From UBA2112 sp964596695 (GTDB taxonomy: Bacteria; Patescibacteriota; Saccharimonadia; Saccharimonadales; Saccharimonadaceae): 64,000 bases of DNA. The notes under the pieces were generated by a model. It searched no databases and was not told the DNA's origin. It saw nothing but the letters and a program-made list of their open reading frames with translations. Of the stretch, positions 38,684 through 47,678 are shown piece by piece; position 1 is the stretch's first letter; each line of letters opens with the position of its first letter. The stretch covers positions 172,095 to 236,094 of the forward strand of contig CAZQVE010000002.1 in assembly GCA_964596695.1 (NCBI GenBank), written 5' to 3'. The translations under genes and the position numbers were made by a program.

Positions 38684-38698
38684 TGGAAGGAATATACG

Positions 38699-39877
38699 AT
38701 GGAAGATTTGAACATAAAGCAACTGACGCTGGCTGTCCGAACGATCGCTGAAGAAAAGAATTTACCCGAAGAAGTCGTCATGAGTGTTATCGAGCAGGCA
38801 ATCGCTGCGGCGTGGCGTCGCGACAACGGCGAGCGCGACCAGGAAGTCCGTGCTGAGCTGAACGTCAACGACGGTACTGCAAAGGTATTTGTCGCACGTG
38901 AGGTCGTCGAGGTTGTCGGAAGCGACGCTGTCGAAATTAGCCTAGAGGATGCCAAAAAGGTGAAAAAAGACGCCGTCCTCGGTGATGTCATCGAAGAAGA
39001 TCACGAAGTAACGGCATTTGGCCGCGTGGCCGCCCAGACCGCCAAGCAAGTCGTATTGCAGCGTCTGCGTGAAGCTGAACGTGAGGTTGTCTTGGCTGAA
39101 TACGAAGATAAGATCGGCACTGTCGTCACTGGTACCGTTCAGCGTGTCGAACCGCGTGTTATTCGCGTGGAATTAGGCAAGGCAACGGGTATTATCCCGC
39201 AATCCGAGCAGATTCAGGGTGAGTATTATAGTATCGGCAGTCGCGTCAAGGTGTTCATCAAGGATATTGAGCGTGACAATCGCGGTCCGCAACTCATCTT
39301 GAGTCGCGGCAACGAGGCCTTTATCGAATACCTCTTCCGCCAAGAGGTTCCCGAGATGGAGACCGGAGCGGTAGAAATCAAAGCGATTTCACGCGAGGCG
39401 GGACGCCGCACGAAGCTGGCAGTTGCCAGTACCGTGCCCGGTGTTGATCCTGTCGGTACGTTTGTCGGCGGTCACGGCACCCGTGTCCAGGCTGTTATGA
39501 ACGAAATCGGCGATCAGGAAAAGATCGATATCGTGACATTCGATGAAGATATCGAACAATTCATTCGCAACGCATTGAGTCCTGCAGAGGTTGCCAAGGT
39601 TGAAATAGACGAGAAAGAGAAACACGCCAAGGTATTCGTCTCCGAAGACCAGCAATCAATTGCGATTGGCCGTGGTGGTCAGAACGTTCGTCTAGCGTCA
39701 CGCCTGACCGGCTACGAACTCGACATTGAAACGGCTCAGCCAGAGAAAAAGGCCGAGGCGAAGCCAAAAAAGAATATCGAAGATAGTCTATTTAGCGCAA
39801 TCGAAGAATCTGGTGAAGAAGAGGGTAGCGCACCTGAAGAAGACAAAGATAAGGCTGAGGATAAGAGCGAAGAATAA
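38699..39877 (+). CDS. nusA: transcription termination/antitermination factor NusA
   Basis: A 392-residue NusA. An N-terminal RNA polymerase-binding domain (residues 1-125) is followed by an S1 domain (GTVVTGTVQRVEPRVIRVEL, GSRVKVFIKDIERDNRGPQL) and two KH domains (VDPVGTFVGGHGTRVQAVMN; QQSIAIGRGGQNVRLASRLT). An acidic tail of about 40 residues closes the protein. NusA promotes pausing, hairpin-dependent termination and antitermination. GGAAGG lies 8 nt before the ATG. It is not in the usual rimP-nusA-infB operon: it stands alone with a long structured leader and its own terminator. Confidence 0.95.
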   Translation: MEDLNIKQLTLAVRTIAEEKNLPEEVVMSVIEQAIAAAWRRDNGERDQEVRAELNVNDGTAKVFVAREVVEVVGSDAVEISLEDAKKVKKDAVLGDVIEEDHEVTAFGRVAAQTAKQVVLQRLREAEREVVLAEYEDKIGTVVTGTVQRVEPRVIRVELGKATGIIPQSEQIQGEYYSIGSRVKVFIKDIERDNRGPQLILSRGNEAFIEYLFRQEVPEMETGAVEIKAISREAGRRTKLAVASTVPGVDPVGTFVGGHGTRVQAVMNEIGDQEKIDIVTFDEDIEQFIRNALSPAEVAKVEIDEKEKHAKVFVSEDQQSIAIGRGGQNVRLASRLTGYELDIETAQPEKKAEAKPKKNIEDSLFSAIEESGEEEGSAPEEDKDKAEDKSEE

Positions 39878-39893
39878 AGCCCTCTGGCCGACA

Positions 39894-39921
39894 AAAACAC
39901 CGCTCCATGGAGCGGTGTTTT
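39894..39921. terminator. strong terminator after nusA
   Basis: AAAACACCGCTCC and GGAGCGGTGTTTT, a near-perfect palindrome with A and T runs on both ends; can serve nusA and the convergent ABC operon. Confidence 0.9.
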
Positions 39922-39943
39922 ATTACGTGTGCGTTGAGCGCAG

Positions 39944-40738
39944 TTATGTCGTGATGTCGCGACGAGTGAAGCCGAGCCAGCCAATGAGCGTTAGAACGAT
40001 AACGACAGTGACGAGGATGGCTATGTGTTTCAGGTCGAGACCGTGTTGCATAGTGAGGGGCTGATTATAATAATGGAATATTGAGAACTTGTCGATGATA
40101 CTAAGCTTATCTACTGATGGTGCTAGTGATGAGACGATAAAGCTGAGCGCGGCATAGCCACTGGCGAGGGCGACCGTAAGACCTTTGCGGCCAATTGCCA
40201 TGGCGGCACTGTAGGCAACCATGCCGTAAGCTATATTCATGAGCCAGCATTCGAACGCAGATTGGAACACGCGCTGTGCGTCGACAGCCTTATCGATAAT
40301 TGGCAGCGCCGCGTATACACCAGCGACCATACCGGCGCAGACAACAGCGACAAAAACGAGTACGGCGAGCCACTTTTGGAAATATATCGATGTTCGAGTT
40401 ACAGGCAGGCTGAGAAGTGACTGTAGGCGCCGTGAATCTTCTTCACTGGCGCTGATACCGACGAACACGATTATCACCATGGCAATAGTAAGAATAACGA
40501 TGTTCGGGCCAAAGATTTCCTGACCGATATAACCCGAAACCGATTTAAAAACCGAGACATCACCGACGATTGATTTGACTGAGTCGGGCAGGGAGTTGAC
40601 GATATTGTCGATACCCTGTTGATTGAATGAATTAAAGAATACCAACGTGAGAAACGAGACGAACGCAATGCCAATTGTCCAGCCGAGCAGTTGCCAACGC
40701 AGGCCGTAGAGCGTTTTTGTAAAGACGGTTCTAAGCAT
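39944..40738 (-). CDS. ABC-2 type transporter permease
   Basis: A 264-residue permease with six predicted membrane helices: VFTKTLYGLRWQLLGWTIGI, IVILTIAMVIIVFVGISASE, WLAVLVFVAVVCAGMVAGVY, IGRKGLTVALASGYAALSFI and a final IAILVTVVIVLTLIGWLGF. The EEDSRRLQSLLSLPVTRTSI segment is typical of ABC-2 coupling regions. The start at 40738 overlaps the ATPase stop by 8 nt and is preceded by AGGAGGAG, so the frame's earlier start at 40780 is rejected. It pairs with the upstream ATPase. Confidence 0.88.
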   Translation of the reverse strand: MLRTVFTKTLYGLRWQLLGWTIGIAFVSFLTLVFFNSFNQQGIDNIVNSLPDSVKSIVGDVSVFKSVSGYIGQEIFGPNIVILTIAMVIIVFVGISASEEDSRRLQSLLSLPVTRTSIYFQKWLAVLVFVAVVCAGMVAGVYAALPIIDKAVDAQRVFQSAFECWLMNIAYGMVAYSAAMAIGRKGLTVALASGYAALSFIVSSLAPSVDKLSIIDKFSIFHYYNQPLTMQHGLDLKHIAILVTVVIVLTLIGWLGFTRRDITT

Positions 40739-41639
40739 ACTTCTCCTCCTGGCGGTAGTAACCCATGAATAAATCTTCAAGATCAGGCTCGCTAATAGTC
40801 AAAGAATCCACGGGGTGGCTGGCGAGTATGCGGATAAGTTGGTTGATGTCGCCCGAAAAGCTAAAGCGCGTCAGACCGTCGGCTTGCTTGAGGTGTTTGA
40901 CACCCTGTAATTTCGCAAGTTGCTTACTGAACTGCGGGTTACGGAAACGAGCTTCGACCGTCCGTGCCGTTTGCTCGAGTAGTTTCTTCATGGAATTAAC
41001 GTGAATGAGTTTACCGTCGCGGATAAAGCCGACGCGGTCGCAAGTCTCCTGAACCTCACTAAGTACATGCGACGACATAAAGGTAGTCTTGCCAGCCTCT
41101 TTTCGCTCGGTAAGGATGGCGTTGAACTCGGTCTGGATAAGCGGGTCGAGACCACTGGTTGGCTCGTCGAGAATCAGAACCTCAGGATCGTGCATAAGCG
41201 CTGCGATTAGACCGATTTTCTGTTTGTTACCACGTGACAGATGTTTGATCTTAACCGACAAGTCGGCCTTTAGACGCTTTGCAAGGTGATTGATTACCTT
41301 GCGTTCAACACCTCCCTGCAGATGTGAGACGAACGTCAAATATTGTCGGCCTGTTAATGACGGGTCGGTCTCCATGTCCCCGGATAGGTAACCGATATGG
41401 CGGTGAACCTTGTGGGTTCGCCTGTTCTTGGTACCGAGAATCTTAATCTCTCCGCTGTCGGGTCGTAGTAGATCTAAGATGGTGTTGATCGTCGTGGATT
41501 TACCGGCACCATTCGGTCCGAGGAAGCCGAATATTTCTCCCTGCTTGACGACCAGATTAATGTCATGGACGCCATGCGTACTGTCGTACAGCTTGGTCAG
41601 ATGACTAATTTCTAAGGCTGGCGTATCAATTGCGCTCAT
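40731..41639 (-). CDS. ABC transporter ATP-binding protein
   Basis: A 302-residue ATPase: Walker A FGFLGPNGAGKSTTINTILD, Q-loop YLSGDMETDPSL, signature HLSRGNKQKIGLIAALMHD, Walker B VLILDEPTSGLDPLI and switch His SSHVLSEVQETC. The C-terminal extension of about 80 residues is typical of exporters of the CcmA/NatA type, some of which transport antibiotics. It forms an operon with the permease. A TATAGT lies 11 nt before the ATG on the minus strand, so any leader is only a few nucleotides. Confidence 0.92.
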   Translation of the reverse strand: MSAIDTPALEISHLTKLYDSTHGVHDINLVVKQGEIFGFLGPNGAGKSTTINTILDLLRPDSGEIKILGTKNRRTHKVHRHIGYLSGDMETDPSLTGRQYLTFVSHLQGGVERKVINHLAKRLKADLSVKIKHLSRGNKQKIGLIAALMHDPEVLILDEPTSGLDPLIQTEFNAILTERKEAGKTTFMSSHVLSEVQETCDRVGFIRDGKLIHVNSMKKLLEQTARTVEARFRNPQFSKQLAKLQGVKHLKQADGLTRFSFSGDINQLIRILASHPVDSLTISEPDLEDLFMGYYRQEEKYA

Positions 41640-41743
41640 GCTCGTAGTGTACTATATTCATGGTTTATCTACAAAGCCACAGTCAATCAGCGCAGGAAAG
41701 ACCGCGCCTGCCTGGAGAGATCAAGTTTGAAAAACAGATTAAA

Positions 41744-41770
41744 TTAGCACTCTATTGACGAGAGTGCTAA
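41744..41770. promoter_or_regulatory. CIRCE operator (HrcA site)
   Basis: TTAGCACTC, nine bases, GAGTGCTAA: a perfect CIRCE inverted repeat, bound by the heat-shock repressor HrcA in other bacteria. It contains the -35 box of the clpC promoter. Confidence 0.93.
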
Positions 41771-41783
41771 TCGTAGATATACT
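41755..41783 (+). promoter_or_regulatory. clpC promoter
   Basis: TTGACG (41755-41760), 17-nt spacer, TATACT (41778-41783). The -35 lies inside the CIRCE loop, so repressor binding would block polymerase. Confidence 0.75.
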
Positions 41784-41846
41784 AGATACTAGTACATCGA
41801 TAACAGTGAGATATTCCGCTTGCGTCGATGCTACGGAGGAATGATA

Positions 41847-44336
41847 ATGAATAGTATGCCTGACGAATTCGCTGATTTTATTACACATTTAACCGATAAC
41901 GCTCGGACAAGTTTGCAACATGCCGATGCGATTGCTCGGGGGTACGGTAGTGCCTATATCGGTACCGAGCATTTGTTGCTTGGTGTATTGGCGCAGGGCT
42001 CGTCTGTCGCCGCTAAGGTGCTGGCTGACGCCGGCGTGACACTTGATCGTGCCGAGTTGGCATTAAACCTTACGCCGCGTACGCTTGTCGTAAGTACCGG
42101 CTCGAAGGGGTTGTCTGAAACGGCGAAATTAACGCTCAAGATGAGCTGGGAGGTCGCACAGGAGTTTCACCAGGACTATCTGGGCACGGAGCACATCCTC
42201 TACAGTATTCTTAGCCAGAAAAATGCTCGCGCATCAGTGCTTTTACGAGATATGAACATCGACGTACCAACGCTCACGAGCGAGCTCGAAGAGTTTTTCG
42301 ACCGTCAAGCGAGCGATTATCACCAAGCAATCGACGAGGCGACACTCAAAGAGACGAAAAAACGTCGCGGCGGCGCACTTGATACGTTCGGTACCGATTT
42401 AACCACCAAAGCTCGCGCTGGTGAACTTGACCCGGTTATTGGTCGCGATGAGCAGCAAGAGCGCCTCGTGACGATTCTTAGCCGTCGAACTAAAAACAAC
42501 CCAGTACTTATTGGAGAGCCCGGTGTCGGCAAGACTGCCGTTGTAGAGGGGTTGGCGCAACGAATCGCTCGTGAAGATGTTCCGGATCACCTGCTGGATC
42601 GTCGCGTCGTACAGCTGGATCTTGCGGCTATGATTGCGGGTACGAAATACCGCGGCGAGTTCGAAGAACGCCTGAAGAAGGTCGTTGATGAGCTACGAGA
42701 CCAGAAAAACGTCATACTGTTCGTCGATGAGCTTCATTTGATCGCTGGTGCTGGTGCTGCTGAGGGTGCGTTAGATGCAGCCAACATGCTCAAACCGGCT
42801 CTTGCTCGTGGTGAGTTACATATGATTGGTGCTACCACGCTTGACGAGTACCGCAAACATATAGAGAAAGACAGTGCGCTTGAGCGCCGGTTCCAACCGA
42901 TTGTCGTAAAAGAGCCATCGTTGAAGGATACCGCCGCTATATTGAAGGGGCTGAAATCGTATTACGAGAAACATCATGGCGTGAATATTAGCGATGATGT
43001 TATCGATGACGCCGTATATATGGCGGATCGCTATGTCAGTGAACGGTTCATGCCCGATAAGGCTATCGACGTTATCGACGAAGCCGCCGCGCTGGTTCGT
43101 GTTCGCCGTAGTCGCAGACCAAGCCGAGTACGTGACTTTACTCGCCAGCTGAAAAATCTGAACGAAAAGATGGACGAAGCCGTTACGGCCGAAGACTACG
43201 AGCGAGCGGCGCTGTATAAGACGCGCATTAGCCAGTTAACCTCTAAGATTGCCGAGACGAAAGAAACCGACGAGAAGAAGTCACCGGTTACATTGTCGGA
43301 CGACGATATCGCGCATGCGGTTGCGACGATGACAGGTATTCCGGTCAAGCGTTTGCAAAAATCGGAGTCGAAATTGCTTCGGAGGCTCGAAAAGCATCTG
43401 GGTAAATACATTATCGGGCAGGAAGAAGCGGTCGAATCTGTTTCGCGGGCTATTCGTCGGTCACGCAGTGGCGTTGCGAGCAGTAAGCGGCCAATCGGAT
43501 CGTTCGTATTCATGGGTCCGACCGGTGTTGGTAAGACGGAGCTCGCACGCGTATTGGCTCGAGAGGTGTTCGGTAGTGACGAGGCGCTGATAAAGATTGA
43601 CATGAGTGAATTTGGCGAGAAGCACAATACAAGTCGCTTGGTTGGCGCGCCTGCCGGGTATGTTGGATATGAAGATGGTGGTAAGCTCACCGATAAGATT
43701 CGCCGACAACCGTACAGTGTCGTGCTGTTCGATGAGATAGAAAAAGCTCATTCCGATGTGTTCCATATGTTGTTGCAGTTGCTTGAAGACGGTAAGCTGA
43801 GTGACGCAAAAGGTCGCGAAGTAGACTTTACGAACACGATCATCATCCTGACAAGCAACCTGGGTGCGGACAAGATGATGAAAGAATCATCACTTGGATT
43901 TCATGCGACGTCAAAAGATGATCGCAAGAAGCTTGATGAGGTCCACGAGGAAAACGCTTCGGCCGCTCGGCACGAGCTCGGCAAGCGTATGCGACCGGAG
44001 CTCATTAACCGTTTTGATGCAATCGTCACGTTCCGCGCTTTGACACCGAAGGAGATCGGTAAGATATTCGATAACCTGATTGATGAGCTACAGGAACGCC
44101 TGATCAAGAAGGGCATTCGGTTAGCCGTAAAACCAACAGCCAAACGCTATTTGATCAAGAAGGGGTACGACGAAAAGTTTGGTGCCCGTCCGCTCAGGCG
44201 CGCGATTCAAGATGAGTTGGAACATCAGCTCGCAGAGGGTATACTTGATGAGAAATATGAACGCGGCACGGTACTATCAGTGACGGCACGGGGGGACAAA
44301 CTTGCAATCAACGCCACGGCAGAACAACCAGCCTAA
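41847..44336 (+). CDS. clpC: Clp protease ATPase subunit ClpC
   Basis: An 829-residue class I Clp/Hsp100 unfoldase. The N domain has two Clp-N repeats (YIGTEHLLLGVLAQGSSVAA; YLGTEHILYSILSQKNARAS). D1 has Walker A GEPGVGKTAVVEGL, and a short middle region with a UVR-like motif (MDEAVTAEDYERAALYKTRI) marks it as ClpC rather than ClpB. D2 has GPTGVGKTELARVLAREVFG and LLQLLEDGKLSDAKGREVDF. It works with ClpP to degrade misfolded proteins. The start at 41847 is chosen because GGAGGA ends 6 nt before it; the frame opens 9 codons earlier. CIRCE control indicates heat-shock regulation. Confidence 0.94.
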   Translation: MNSMPDEFADFITHLTDNARTSLQHADAIARGYGSAYIGTEHLLLGVLAQGSSVAAKVLADAGVTLDRAELALNLTPRTLVVSTGSKGLSETAKLTLKMSWEVAQEFHQDYLGTEHILYSILSQKNARASVLLRDMNIDVPTLTSELEEFFDRQASDYHQAIDEATLKETKKRRGGALDTFGTDLTTKARAGELDPVIGRDEQQERLVTILSRRTKNNPVLIGEPGVGKTAVVEGLAQRIAREDVPDHLLDRRVVQLDLAAMIAGTKYRGEFEERLKKVVDELRDQKNVILFVDELHLIAGAGAAEGALDAANMLKPALARGELHMIGATTLDEYRKHIEKDSALERRFQPIVVKEPSLKDTAAILKGLKSYYEKHHGVNISDDVIDDAVYMADRYVSERFMPDKAIDVIDEAAALVRVRRSRRPSRVRDFTRQLKNLNEKMDEAVTAEDYERAALYKTRISQLTSKIAETKETDEKKSPVTLSDDDIAHAVATMTGIPVKRLQKSESKLLRRLEKHLGKYIIGQEEAVESVSRAIRRSRSGVASSKRPIGSFVFMGPTGVGKTELARVLAREVFGSDEALIKIDMSEFGEKHNTSRLVGAPAGYVGYEDGGKLTDKIRRQPYSVVLFDEIEKAHSDVFHMLLQLLEDGKLSDAKGREVDFTNTIIILTSNLGADKMMKESSLGFHATSKDDRKKLDEVHEENASAARHELGKRMRPELINRFDAIVTFRALTPKEIGKIFDNLIDELQERLIKKGIRLAVKPTAKRYLIKKGYDEKFGARPLRRAIQDELEHQLAEGILDEKYERGTVLSVTARGDKLAINATAEQPA

Positions 44337-45315
44337 GCGCAGTTTTGGCATCGGAAGCATACTAGCAACTATCGTTGCGATTGTTCTTAGTGCTGCGATT
44401 TGGCTCAACTACCAGTATCTTGTTGATACGGTTCGTTTCTTGCAGTATAGCCCTAGTAACGAAGTTGCACAGATCACTGAGAACAACAAGCTGACGAACG
44501 CGGGTACATTTAATTTTTATGCAGCCCACCCTCAAATCGACGGAAGTTCGACATTTAATGGTGAGTGCAAGAGCAAAGAAAGCGGCATGGCAATCCTCGG
44601 CTGCTACGTAAACGACCGTATTTATATTTACGACGTGACGGATGCTCGGTTGAGCGGGATCAAAGAAGTAACGGCTGCGCATGAGCTCCTTCATGCTGTC
44701 TACGAGCGCCTGTCGCCAGCGGACAAGGCGTCAATTAATAAGCTGGTTGAAGCGGAGTACCAAAAACTTCGTCAAGATCCTGAATTTGCCGAGAGGATGG
44801 CGTTTTATGCCCGAACCGAACCTGGTGAGCGTGACAATGAGCTTCACTCGATTATCGGTACAGAGGTTGAGACGATTAGTCCGCAACTCGAAGAACACTA
44901 CGAGAAATACTTTACTGATCGCAGTCATGTTGTCGCACTGTTCAACTCCTATAACAGTGTATTCACCAGTCTTGCCGCTCAAGCGAAAGAAATATCGGCG
45001 CAGTTAGACAGACTCAGTGACGAGTTTAAGTCATCATCAGATCAATACAATTCTGATGTTAAACAGTTAAACGTTGATATAAATAATTTTAACAATCGTG
45101 CTGCGAGAAGTGATTTTACGTCACAAGCTGAGTTCGATAGACAGCGACAGGCGTTGTTGGCGCGGGTAAGCGAGGTACGTGCCGAGCGCCAAGCCGTAAA
45201 CGCGCTAGCTGATCAATATAATAATTTACGTGAGCAGTATAACAGTATCGTGACACAATCGAACGATCTCTATGAAAGTATAGACAGCAAACTTTCGCCT
45301 GCGCCGAAAGTATAG
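44302..45315 (+). CDS. membrane-anchored HExxH protein (putative metalloprotease) with coiled coil
   Basis: A 337-residue protein with an N-terminal membrane helix (about residues 15-36, FGIGSILATIVAIVLSAAIW). A domain with the zinc-metallopeptidase motif AAHELLHAVYERL (His127, Glu128, His131) follows, then a long coiled coil (residues about 225-325, SAQLDRLSDEFKSSSDQYNS...). The third zinc ligand is not certain; ERDNELHSIIGTE is a candidate. The best start is TTG at 44302, 6 nt after a GGGGGG run and overlapping clpC by 35 nt, which implies coupled translation and heat-shock co-regulation. Substrate unknown; the domain should face outward. Confidence 0.6.
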   Translation: MQSTPRQNNQPKRSFGIGSILATIVAIVLSAAIWLNYQYLVDTVRFLQYSPSNEVAQITENNKLTNAGTFNFYAAHPQIDGSSTFNGECKSKESGMAILGCYVNDRIYIYDVTDARLSGIKEVTAAHELLHAVYERLSPADKASINKLVEAEYQKLRQDPEFAERMAFYARTEPGERDNELHSIIGTEVETISPQLEEHYEKYFTDRSHVVALFNSYNSVFTSLAAQAKEISAQLDRLSDEFKSSSDQYNSDVKQLNVDINNFNNRAARSDFTSQAEFDRQRQALLARVSEVRAERQAVNALADQYNNLREQYNSIVTQSNDLYESIDSKLSPAPKV

Positions 45316-45323
45316 GTCTCGGG

Positions 45324-45329
45324 TATAAT
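45324..45329 (+). promoter_or_regulatory. -10 element, leaderless radA
   Basis: Consensus TATAAT ending 6 nt before the ATG at 45336. Confidence 0.65.
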
Positions 45330-45335
45330 AACTCC

Positions 45336-46685
45336 ATGGCTAGATCTCGAAGTACGTTTGTCTGTCAGAGCTGTGGCGCGTCGTATCCCAAGTGGACGGG
45401 ACGTTGCGACAATTGCGGTGAATGGAACACTTTGGTAGAACAGACACCGGTAGCGGCGGGTAACTCGGCCGTCGCCAAGAGCGTGGGTGCGGTACTGAAA
45501 CCTCAGACGATGAATTCAATCGTCAGTGATGATAAGGCGAAGCGGCTGACAACGAAGATTAATGACCTTGATCAAGTACTCGGTGGCGGCATATTACCCG
45601 GTGGAGTCGTTCTCCTGGCCGGACAACCAGGTATTGGCAAGAGTACGCTGCTGCTGCAGGTGTCCGCTGCGGTCGCGCAGTCGGTACCGGTACTGTACGT
45701 GAGCGGTGAAGAATCGGCGTCACAGGTAAAGATTCGTGCCGAACGTCTAGGGGCTGCAAAAAACGAACAGCTGAATTTCGCTGCCAGTACATCTGCTGAT
45801 GATATTGCCGCAAGTATCCGGTCGGGCGGCTACCGGCTTGTTATTGTCGATTCGGTGCAAACGCTGACGCTTGGGGAGCTTACCTCGGCACCAGGAACGG
45901 TAAGTCAGATTACTAATAGCAGTAATGTGATCATTCAGGCAGCGAAGGCGGCGAATACCGCCGTGGTACTTGTAGGGCACGTGACAAAGGAAGGTTCAAT
46001 CGCCGGACCGAAAGTTCTGGAGCACCTGGTCGATGTGGTGCTGCAGTTCGAGGGCGATCGTTATGGGGGGTTCAAAGTCGTCCGGGCGGTCAAGAACCGC
46101 TATGGATCGACGTCCGAAGCGGCGATATTTGAGATGAATGAAAACGGATTAGTGATCGTCGAAAACCCTTCTGCCGCGTTACTTGCAGAGCGCCAAGATG
46201 CCGATGGGTCGGTCGTTCTCGCTACGCTGGAAGGCACCAGGCCTCTTTTAGTAGAAATCCAGGCACTTGTCAATCCGACCAGTTTCGGGTATCCTAAGCG
46301 TACGGCCAGTGGGTTTGATCTCAACCGTCTTAATCTGTTAATCGCTGTACTGGAACGGCGAACAAAACTGAATTTATCCGACAAAGATATCTATATCAAC
46401 GTTGTGGGCGGATTGAAACTGGCTGACCCGGCGGCCGATTTAGCTGTCTGCATGGCTATTGGTAGCGCCGCGGCGGGTAGGCGACTGGGTGACGGCACTG
46501 TGGTATTCGGTGAAGTTGGCCTTGGCGGAGAGGTTCGCTCCGTTACCGGTGCTGATCGGCGTATCGCTGAGGCAAAAAAACTTGGCTTTACCAAAGCCAT
46601 CGCGCCAGTAGCGGGCAAGAAGAATACCTTTGTTACTGGTGTTAAGGATCTGCGCCAAGCGCTGATTGACTATCTACAAAAATGA
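45336..46685 (+). CDS. radA: DNA repair protein RadA
   Basis: A 449-residue RadA/Sms, a branch-migration ATPase acting in homologous recombination. The zinc finger CQSCGASYPKWTGRCDNCGE opens it. Walker A is AGQPGIGKSTLLLQV, the RadA-specific motif is VKNRYGSTSEAAIFEM, and a Lon-like C-terminal domain follows (YINVVGGLKLADPAADLAVC, VFGEVGLGGEVRSV). Length is standard. The TGA stop overlaps the next gene's ATG (ATGA). Confidence 0.95.
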   Translation: MARSRSTFVCQSCGASYPKWTGRCDNCGEWNTLVEQTPVAAGNSAVAKSVGAVLKPQTMNSIVSDDKAKRLTTKINDLDQVLGGGILPGGVVLLAGQPGIGKSTLLLQVSAAVAQSVPVLYVSGEESASQVKIRAERLGAAKNEQLNFAASTSADDIAASIRSGGYRLVIVDSVQTLTLGELTSAPGTVSQITNSSNVIIQAAKAANTAVVLVGHVTKEGSIAGPKVLEHLVDVVLQFEGDRYGGFKVVRAVKNRYGSTSEAAIFEMNENGLVIVENPSAALLAERQDADGSVVLATLEGTRPLLVEIQALVNPTSFGYPKRTASGFDLNRLNLLIAVLERRTKLNLSDKDIYINVVGGLKLADPAADLAVCMAIGSAAAGRRLGDGTVVFGEVGLGGEVRSVTGADRRIAEAKKLGFTKAIAPVAGKKNTFVTGVKDLRQALIDYLQK

Positions 46686-47626
46686 CAAGAAGAAAACCAA
46701 GAATAAGGAATCAAGATATGGAAATTGAACGATTATTAATCGTGGGCGTACTACTCGTCCTCTTGGCGGAAACGACCTATTTGGTCGCTAAATTACCGCG
46801 TCAAACAAACAGTAAAAAACGTATGATGTTCGTTGATACATCCGTTCTAATCGACGGTCGGATCATACCTGTTGCGGCATCGGGCTTCGTCAGCGATACG
46901 CTCGCTATCCCGCGGAGTGTCATTGGTGAACTGCAATTCCTTGCGGACAATGCCGACCCTGACAAGCGCGCTCGTGCACGTCATGGTCTTGATGTCGTGA
47001 AAGAGCTGCAGGGTCTCGAGAACGCTGACGTGCAGATCTTTCAAGACGGCAGCAAGGCGGAAGAGGGTGTTGATGAGCGGCTGCTGAACTTGGCAAAAAA
47101 GCACGGCGGCGCTATCTGTACAATTGACTATAATCTTAATAAAGTCGCTGTTGTCGAAGGAATCGTCGTTTGTAATATCAACGAGCTGGCGAAAGAACTT
47201 CGCATGGCATACCTACCGGGTGAGAAAATCGTTCTCGAGCTTGTGCAGAAGGGGCAGGATAGCCATCAAGGAGTCGGATATTTGCCAGACGGTACGATGG
47301 TGGTCGTAGAACATGCCTCCGGCCAGATAGGTCAAGCAGTTGAAATAGAATTTATCCGTAGCTTGCAGACTGCCGCCGGTAAGATGATGTTTGCCCGCAA
47401 GGTCGATAAGCAGGAGTCTCAGCGAACGGCGCAACAGCCAAAACTGCAGCGTGCAAAATCAAACGGCAAGACCAGCGGCACTAAACCGTCCGCTAGCCGC
47501 AAGCCAACGCGACAGAAGCAAGTGCAGCCGAAAAATAAGGGTGGCAACGGTCAAAGGCGACGTCGTCCGCCGACAAGCAGCGATCGTGAGGCGTCACTCC
47601 TCAATCAGATTGATAAACAGTCGTAA
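46682..47626 (+). CDS. PIN-TRAM domain protein (YacL-like)
   Basis: A 314-residue protein with a short N-terminal membrane helix (LLIVGVLLVLLAETTYLV), a PIN nuclease-fold domain (MMFVDTSVLIDGRIIPVAAS, VIGELQFLADNADPDKRARA, GAICTIDYNLNKVA carrying the acidic residues) and a TRAM-like RNA-binding segment (GYLPDGTMVVVEHASGQIGQ). A long basic low-complexity tail follows. This matches YacL/PilT-N-type proteins, commonly found near radA. It starts at ATGA overlapping radA; a second start at 46718 with AAGGA upstream is possible. Likely a membrane-associated RNase. Confidence 0.85.
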   Translation: MTRRKPRIRNQDMEIERLLIVGVLLVLLAETTYLVAKLPRQTNSKKRMMFVDTSVLIDGRIIPVAASGFVSDTLAIPRSVIGELQFLADNADPDKRARARHGLDVVKELQGLENADVQIFQDGSKAEEGVDERLLNLAKKHGGAICTIDYNLNKVAVVEGIVVCNINELAKELRMAYLPGEKIVLELVQKGQDSHQGVGYLPDGTMVVVEHASGQIGQAVEIEFIRSLQTAAGKMMFARKVDKQESQRTAQQPKLQRAKSNGKTSGTKPSASRKPTRQKQVQPKNKGGNGQRRRRPPTSSDREASLLNQIDKQS

Positions 47627-47638
47627 CGATAACAATCA

Positions 47639-47672
47639 GAAAGAAGCACCCTCGCGAAGAGGGTTCTTCTTT
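47639..47672. terminator. terminator between convergent genes
   Basis: GAAG-C-ACCCTC and GAGGGT-TCTTC form a stem around GCGAA with A and T runs at the ends; it serves the PIN-TRAM unit and the convergent PBP gene. Confidence 0.75.
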
Positions 47673-47678
47673 ACGGGA

